A stretch of DNA of 64,000 nucleotides from Candidatus Binatia bacterium. GTDB taxonomy: Bacteria > Desulfobacterota > Binatia > HRBIN30. The notes under the pieces were generated by a model, which was not told the DNA's origin, did not search any database, and saw only the letters and a program-made list of their open reading frames with translations. A program made the translations under genes and the position numbers. Positions 60,609 to 64,000 of this stretch are shown here, one piece after another. The stretch's first letter is position 1. Every line of letters starts with the position of its first letter. The stretch is taken from NCBI GenBank assembly GCA_937925685.1, contig CALAMI010000028.1:49666-113665 (forward strand). Direction: 5' to 3'.

Positions 60609-61268
60609 ATGCTTACCTGCAAGGAACTCACGGAACTGATTACCGACTATCTCGAAGGACGTATGTCCCTAGGACAGCGCCTGCGTTTTCAACTCCACCT
60701 CGGCATGTGTCGTCGCTGCCGCATTTACCTCCGGCAAATGAAGATGACCATCCAGACGCTGGGGAAGCTGCCGGACGAACCTATTCCCGCGGACGTTCGC
60801 GAGGAGCTTCTGATGCGCTTTCGGAGCATGCGACCGGCGAGCACCGCAGCCTTCCCGGCGTGGCAAAGCATCGTCGCCGTTGTGGATGGCTGGCTCAGCG
60901 GTCGAGGCTGGATCATCCCGGGCGGCGTCCTGCTTGCTGCTGCTCTGCTAGCGGTCGCACTCGGTGGCGAGTCCGGACCGCTAGTCCAGGGATCGGCAAC
61001 CTGCCTGCTTACGGAACTCGGCGCGGGCGCAGCACCCGTAGCCGCTTTGATCCTCGCTGCGACCGTTTTTCGCGGGCAAGTTACCGCCAGCTCCCTGGCT
61101 GCCGTTGCAGCCCTAGGCGCTCTTGCCGGCTACCTTTCCCTCCTAGGCTCCGTTTGCCCCTATTCTCGCGTCACTCCGCACGTGCTCCTCGTGCATGTCG
61201 GCGGCATCCTCGCGGCTACGCTTCTGGGTGCGCTGGCAGCCCGCTTGCCCTGGCTGCGGCCGCGCTAA
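60609..61268 (+). CDS. Zinc-finger (HC2) membrane anti-sigma factor
   Basis: A 219-residue protein. An N-terminal anti-sigma zinc finger (CKELTELITDYLEGRMS, then HLGMCRRCRIYLRQM: HxxxCxxC) should hold the ECF sigma factor. The second part has about five hydrophobic segments (IIPGGVLLAAALLAVAL, APVAALILAATVF, SLAAVAALGALAGYLSLLG, VHVGGILAATLLGALAA) and two lone cysteines. It is likely a membrane sensor that releases the sigma factor. Encoded four bases after it. Confidence 0.88.
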   Translation: MLTCKELTELITDYLEGRMSLGQRLRFQLHLGMCRRCRIYLRQMKMTIQTLGKLPDEPIPADVREELLMRFRSMRPASTAAFPAWQSIVAVVDGWLSGRGWIIPGGVLLAAALLAVALGGESGPLVQGSATCLLTELGAGAAPVAALILAATVFRGQVTASSLAAVAALGALAGYLSLLGSVCPYSRVTPHVLLVHVGGILAATLLGALAARLPWLRPR

Positions 61269-61616
61269 CGGAACGATGGCCTCTTACGACCGATTATCGT
61301 ACCAGCGCGTGGGGCGAGAAGGGCCGCGGCAAAGCTCGAGACCCTCGCGGGATACACCTCGCTTCTCCCTGATCCAGCAGGTGCTGTGGGTGGCAACTAG
61401 CGCCGGACTCGGCAAGGCTACGCCTCGGGACCGAAAAAACTTGCCACCTAAGTGCGGCAGTGCGGCTTCCAACGGCCTGTGCGCAAATCAAGTCGGCTCC
61501 GTACTCCCCTCTCTGGAGCCAGCCCTAACACTGGCCCGCTGCGCCGCAGCTCCGACGAATCCGCGACCCCTTCGCTTTAGCTCGACGACCAGGCAAACGG
61601 CTCGGTGTCGGCGTGC
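61269..61616. other. Intergenic between convergent genes
   Basis: About 350 bases. I see no gene and no clear terminator hairpin. Confidence 0.4.
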
Positions 61617-62174
61617 TCAGTCGGTGAGCTGATACGACCGGTACTTCTTACCATCCCAATACACTGCAAACGCAGACGCCTCGCCCATCAGCACGAGAGC
61701 GTCGGCTACGAGCTTTACTTTCCGCCGTTCCCAGTGAGGCGCGTCGAGCACCTCGCCCCGCGAGATCACGCTCCACCGCTCCAAGCTCCCAAAATCGTCT
61801 CCGCGACCTTCCTCCCAACGCGTGCCCGCTGCTAAAAGGATCGCCCCCCGTTTGCCCTGGTGAAAAATGGCCAAACCGCTCTTCTTCGTCCGGATTTCAG
61901 TTACCCAAACTGCCGCATCGAGCTTACCGTCACCGTTCAGGTCGGCCGTGATGAAGAACGGGTTCCTGTCCAAGTAGACGGAGTACTTCGAATGCAACTT
62001 GGCGCGGTAGGCCGCCTCGCACACCCAAGGTGGTAAATTGCGCCGCGACAGTTGACCTTGCCCCTCCTCAGCGCACCAACCTTCGTTCAGCCAATTTAGA
62101 TCGCTCTCGGCCGTAACCCAGCCGGCTGTTAGCAGTACCACGAACACTACCGCCACACATCGCACCTTCTTCAT
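61617..62174 (-). CDS. Secreted hypothetical protein with FG-GAP-like motif
   Basis: A 185-residue protein. AGGGAGGG precedes the ATG at 62174, followed by a signal peptide (MKKVRCVAVVFVVLLTAGWVTA). The middle contains ITADLNGDGKLDAAVWV, the calcium-binding-like signature of FG-GAP/VCBS repeats, and then two predicted beta strands. No specific family was recognised. The last residues, FAVYWDGKKYRSYQLTD, look like a natural domain end. Confidence 0.65.
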   Translation of the reverse strand: MKKVRCVAVVFVVLLTAGWVTAESDLNWLNEGWCAEEGQGQLSRRNLPPWVCEAAYRAKLHSKYSVYLDRNPFFITADLNGDGKLDAAVWVTEIRTKKSGLAIFHQGKRGAILLAAGTRWEEGRGDDFGSLERWSVISRGEVLDAPHWERRKVKLVADALVLMGEASAFAVYWDGKKYRSYQLTD

Positions 62175-62247
62175 GATCCCTCCCTTCGAAGCTCGGGGCC
62201 GTTCCCCGAGCCGCTCCTGTGCTAGGGCAACACGCAACCCCTCGCTC

Positions 62248-62778
62248 TTACATCGGCAAGCGCAAGGCCGACAATTTCCACGAAAACAGGCCGTCACGGC
62301 TGAACACGAAACCAATGGGCTCTTCCATCGTACCCTTCACTTTCATCGTGACCACGAACTGCCCCAAGCCTTCGTAACCCATGGAAACATCGGCGCCCGA
62401 CCAGGACGACTTCGTCAGCGCGGCAGCAACGCCAAGGTCACGGGCAAGGTCGTTGATCGCCTCTGAACCCTCGCCTCGCATCACCTTCGCCAAGCCCTCT
62501 GGTGTAACCAGTTGATCGACGACCATCCCGACGATCGCAACACCAAGATCGACCAATGCATCCGCAGTTTTTCCTCGTTCCCTTTCTGCCATCGCCTGAA
62601 CGCTCGCTTGGACGCTTTCCCTCACTGCCGGAAAATTCACGTAACTCGCAACTTTGGCAGCATCTTTGGCGTCAATCGCTGCTTTCATTTCTCTAACGGT
62701 CAGGTACGGTGTGCAGTAGAACCATGCAGTGAACGCGAACACGAAAAAGGCCGTGGCAACTTTCACCTTCGTGCTCAT
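62248..62778 (-). CDS. DUF2939-like membrane-anchored protein
   Basis: A 176-residue protein with an N-terminal membrane helix (VKVATAFFVFAFTAWFYCTPYLTVR). YLTVREMKAAIDAKDAAKVASYVNFPAVRESV is the DUF2939 pattern, and the C-terminal IGFVFSRDGLFSWKLSALRLP fits the family's end. AGGAGGGG lies before the ATG at 62778. The function of the family is unknown. The preceding secreted protein gene is 73 bases downstream on the same strand. Confidence 0.78.
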   Translation of the reverse strand: MSTKVKVATAFFVFAFTAWFYCTPYLTVREMKAAIDAKDAAKVASYVNFPAVRESVQASVQAMAERERGKTADALVDLGVAIVGMVVDQLVTPEGLAKVMRGEGSEAINDLARDLGVAAALTKSSWSGADVSMGYEGLGQFVVTMKVKGTMEEPIGFVFSRDGLFSWKLSALRLPM

Positions 62779-63247
62779 CTTAGTAGCCCCTCCTGACAAT
62801 GAACTGCCCCCGTGGCGTTGTTGGAACCACCAACCCCATGGGCAGCGAAGGTCGAGAATCAATACCGGGCACAACTCGCGAAAGGAAGCCAAGCGCCCCC
62901 TTCGCGAACCAGGCCCGCCTCAACGTGGGGTCAACCGCTCGAGGCGACCCAAAGCGCCCTGGAATCCGCTGGAAGTCATTCGACCGCCTTTTTAGCCATG
63001 GGGCACCAGTGCTCGCTCGCAACCACTGCGCTGCTGCGAGGCTAGCAACCCCACGCCACCTCGACCCACGATACCACAGTGGCACCGCGCCACGTAACCC
63101 TCGGCTTCCCCAAGTCACAGCGATCCCCCTCTGCCGAAGCAGCAGCTTCACCCTGGCGTACGCGCTACCTCTGAGCTCCCGGCTAGCCCCGCCGCGAGGG
63201 AGGAGAAACGGTTAGGCGCTACCTCTGTCCGGGTTAGAGGAGCAGGC
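62779..63247. other. Intergenic
   Basis: About 470 bases with no convincing gene. CGCTACCTCTG occurs twice, roughly 50 bases apart, near 63160 and 63212; meaning unknown. Confidence 0.4.
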
Positions 63248-63766
63248 TCAACGCGGCCGCTCGGCCACATAAGTGCTCATGAGTTTATCGTGCCATCCCT
63301 GGTTGTCGCGGTCCAAGAGGATCCACAGAAATCCGAGGCCGAAGATCACGGCTGAAATCCACTTGCCCACCCACTCGCGCACCAGCATGGTGAAAAATCC
63401 CGGTTGACTGCCATCCTCTTTGACCACGCGCATTCCCAGTAGGCTCTTCCCTGGCGTTGTTCCGCGGGCGAAAAGCACCAGAGCCCAGACAACGTAGGCG
63501 ATCCAGGCCGCAAATGTTAAGATTAGCCCAAAATTGGTTGCCGCCTCGGCGTCGACCTTCGAGCCCACTTGGGCGCCGAGTCCTCCAATCCCCAAGATGA
63601 CAAAGAGTGCGGCAAACGGCGCGAGAAGATCGAGCAGGTAAGCCGCAAGCCTCTTGCGAGGGGGAGCCAAGCGCCCAATAGCTGGGTTCACTACATTCGT
63701 GTGGCAGATCGAACACCAGCGGTTACCAGGGGCAACCTCGGCCTCACATGCTGAGCAGTGCGCCAT
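63248..63766 (-). CDS. RDD-family membrane protein with N-terminal zinc ribbon
   Basis: A 172-residue protein. A zinc ribbon with two CxxC pairs (HCSACEAEV and RWCSICHTN) is followed by an RDD domain: RKRLAAYLLDLLAPFAALFVIL, TFAAWIAYVVWALVLFARGTTPGKSLLGMRVV, VGKWISAVIFGLGFLWILLDRDNQGWHDKLMSTYVV-like end. GGAGGAG lies before the ATG at 63766. RDD proteins are probable transporters of small ions or osmolytes; the substrate is unknown. Confidence 0.85.
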   Translation of the reverse strand: MAHCSACEAEVAPGNRWCSICHTNVVNPAIGRLAPPRKRLAAYLLDLLAPFAALFVILGIGGLGAQVGSKVDAEAATNFGLILTFAAWIAYVVWALVLFARGTTPGKSLLGMRVVKEDGSQPGFFTMLVREWVGKWISAVIFGLGFLWILLDRDNQGWHDKLMSTYVAERPR

Positions 63767-63836
63767 TGCTTTCTCCTCCGTATTGTCGCGATCACTCTCC
63801 CTTCCTTCGTGCACCCAGACGTTAAGGGTCACGGGG

Positions 63837-64000
63837 TCACGGGTTCACGGGCACCTCGCCCCGCTGTTCAGCAATCTTACGCAAAATCCCGGTGTTCCGG
63901 GCGACGTCAACCACTGCAACCAGCCACTCGGCCATGAGGTAGAACAGCAACAGGCAAAACACGGCAGCAATGGCACCCCCGAGTCCGAGTAGAATCGCCC
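63837..64000 (-). CDS. C-terminal end of a membrane protein (DUF4282-like), truncated by window edge
   Basis: On the minus strand the frame is open from the window end to a TGA at 63839-63837, about 53 residues. One helix (LGLGGAIAAVFCLLLFYLMAEWLVAVVDVA) is followed by RNTGILRKIAEQRG. The WLVAVVDVARNT ending is like DUF4282 proteins. The RDD gene starts about 70 bases downstream. Confidence 0.6.
   Translation of the reverse strand, partial: AILLGLGGAIAAVFCLLLFYLMAEWLVAVVDVARNTGILRKIAEQRGEVPVNP

Noticed and set aside
1..64000. Insertion sequences, integrases, phage genes, rRNA or tRNA
   Set aside because: I looked for transposase and integrase motifs, terminal repeats and tRNA-like T-arms and found none that I could support.

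Overview
The window looks like one contiguous chromosomal stretch of a GC-rich, Gram-negative, aerobic bacterium. Outer-membrane barrels, lipoproteins, a LeuC/LeuD split isomerase and a CuA-type oxidase all fit this. Several secreted proteins have a style I associate with Binatota ('Candidatus Binatia') and related deep lineages once placed with Deltaproteobacteria: [16 protein letters not shown] cysteine motifs, long TPT-rich linkers, dockerin-like DGNGDG repeats and a C-terminal helix-plus-arginine sorting tail. That placement is inference from protein style, not from a marker gene; there is no rRNA in the window and I recognised no tRNA.

Layout. 1-10.6 kb is housekeeping: the end of a degenerate polysaccharide-deacetylase-like gene, xseA-xseB-ispA-tlyA (plus strand), then a minus-strand run purU, lipoprotein, leuC, leuD, GAF protein, and a plus-strand sigma-70 factor and FKBP isomerase. 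10.7-13.7 kb is a decayed secreted-protein gene and a gene-poor stretch. 13.7-20 kb holds an rfbC-like epimerase, a wax-ester-synthase/DGAT, a TrpB2-type enzyme and two secreted proteins. 20.3-23.4 kb is a three-gene heme-copper oxidase operon whose subunit I lacks the usual K-channel residues. 23.4-28.5 kb has a stress protein and two tandem paralogous TPT-repeat surface proteins. 28.7-43 kb carries a small beta-barrel protein, two S45 (penicillin-acylase-like) hydrolases, a LysR regulator with a likely operator, glmU, an S-AA-T energy-coupling-factor transporter, a CoA transferase and small genes. 43-47.8 kb is a graveyard: a broken winged-helix gene, a broken porin-like gene and unassigned DNA.

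47.8-61.3 kb is the most interesting part, a metal(loid) island. A minus-strand run of tightly overlapping genes encodes a DUF547 protein, arsenite methyltransferase ArsM, radical-SAM ArsS, a disrupted Pit-type phosphate/arsenate transporter, a TVP38/DedA membrane protein, a MerA-like flavoprotein without MerA's C-terminal cysteines, a DUF2064 (TIGR04282-like) transferase, a GT2 glycosyltransferase, and a fusion of a multi-membrane GT-C-type protein with a TIGR04283-like GT2 domain. It is followed by a merR-merT-merP module with its own MerR-type promoter. Divergent from the arsenic operon are an ECF sigma factor and a zinc-finger anti-sigma factor; a GGAACG-N10-CGTTCC palindrome lies between them. 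The set fits synthesis of arsenosugars: ArsM methylates arsenite, ArsS adds a 5'-deoxyadenosyl group, and downstream glycosyltransferases may finish the product. The window ends with small secreted or membrane proteins on the minus strand.

At least four genes carry frameshifts or in-frame stops. Either this is real decay concentrated in accessory DNA or some lesions are assembly errors; reads would decide.
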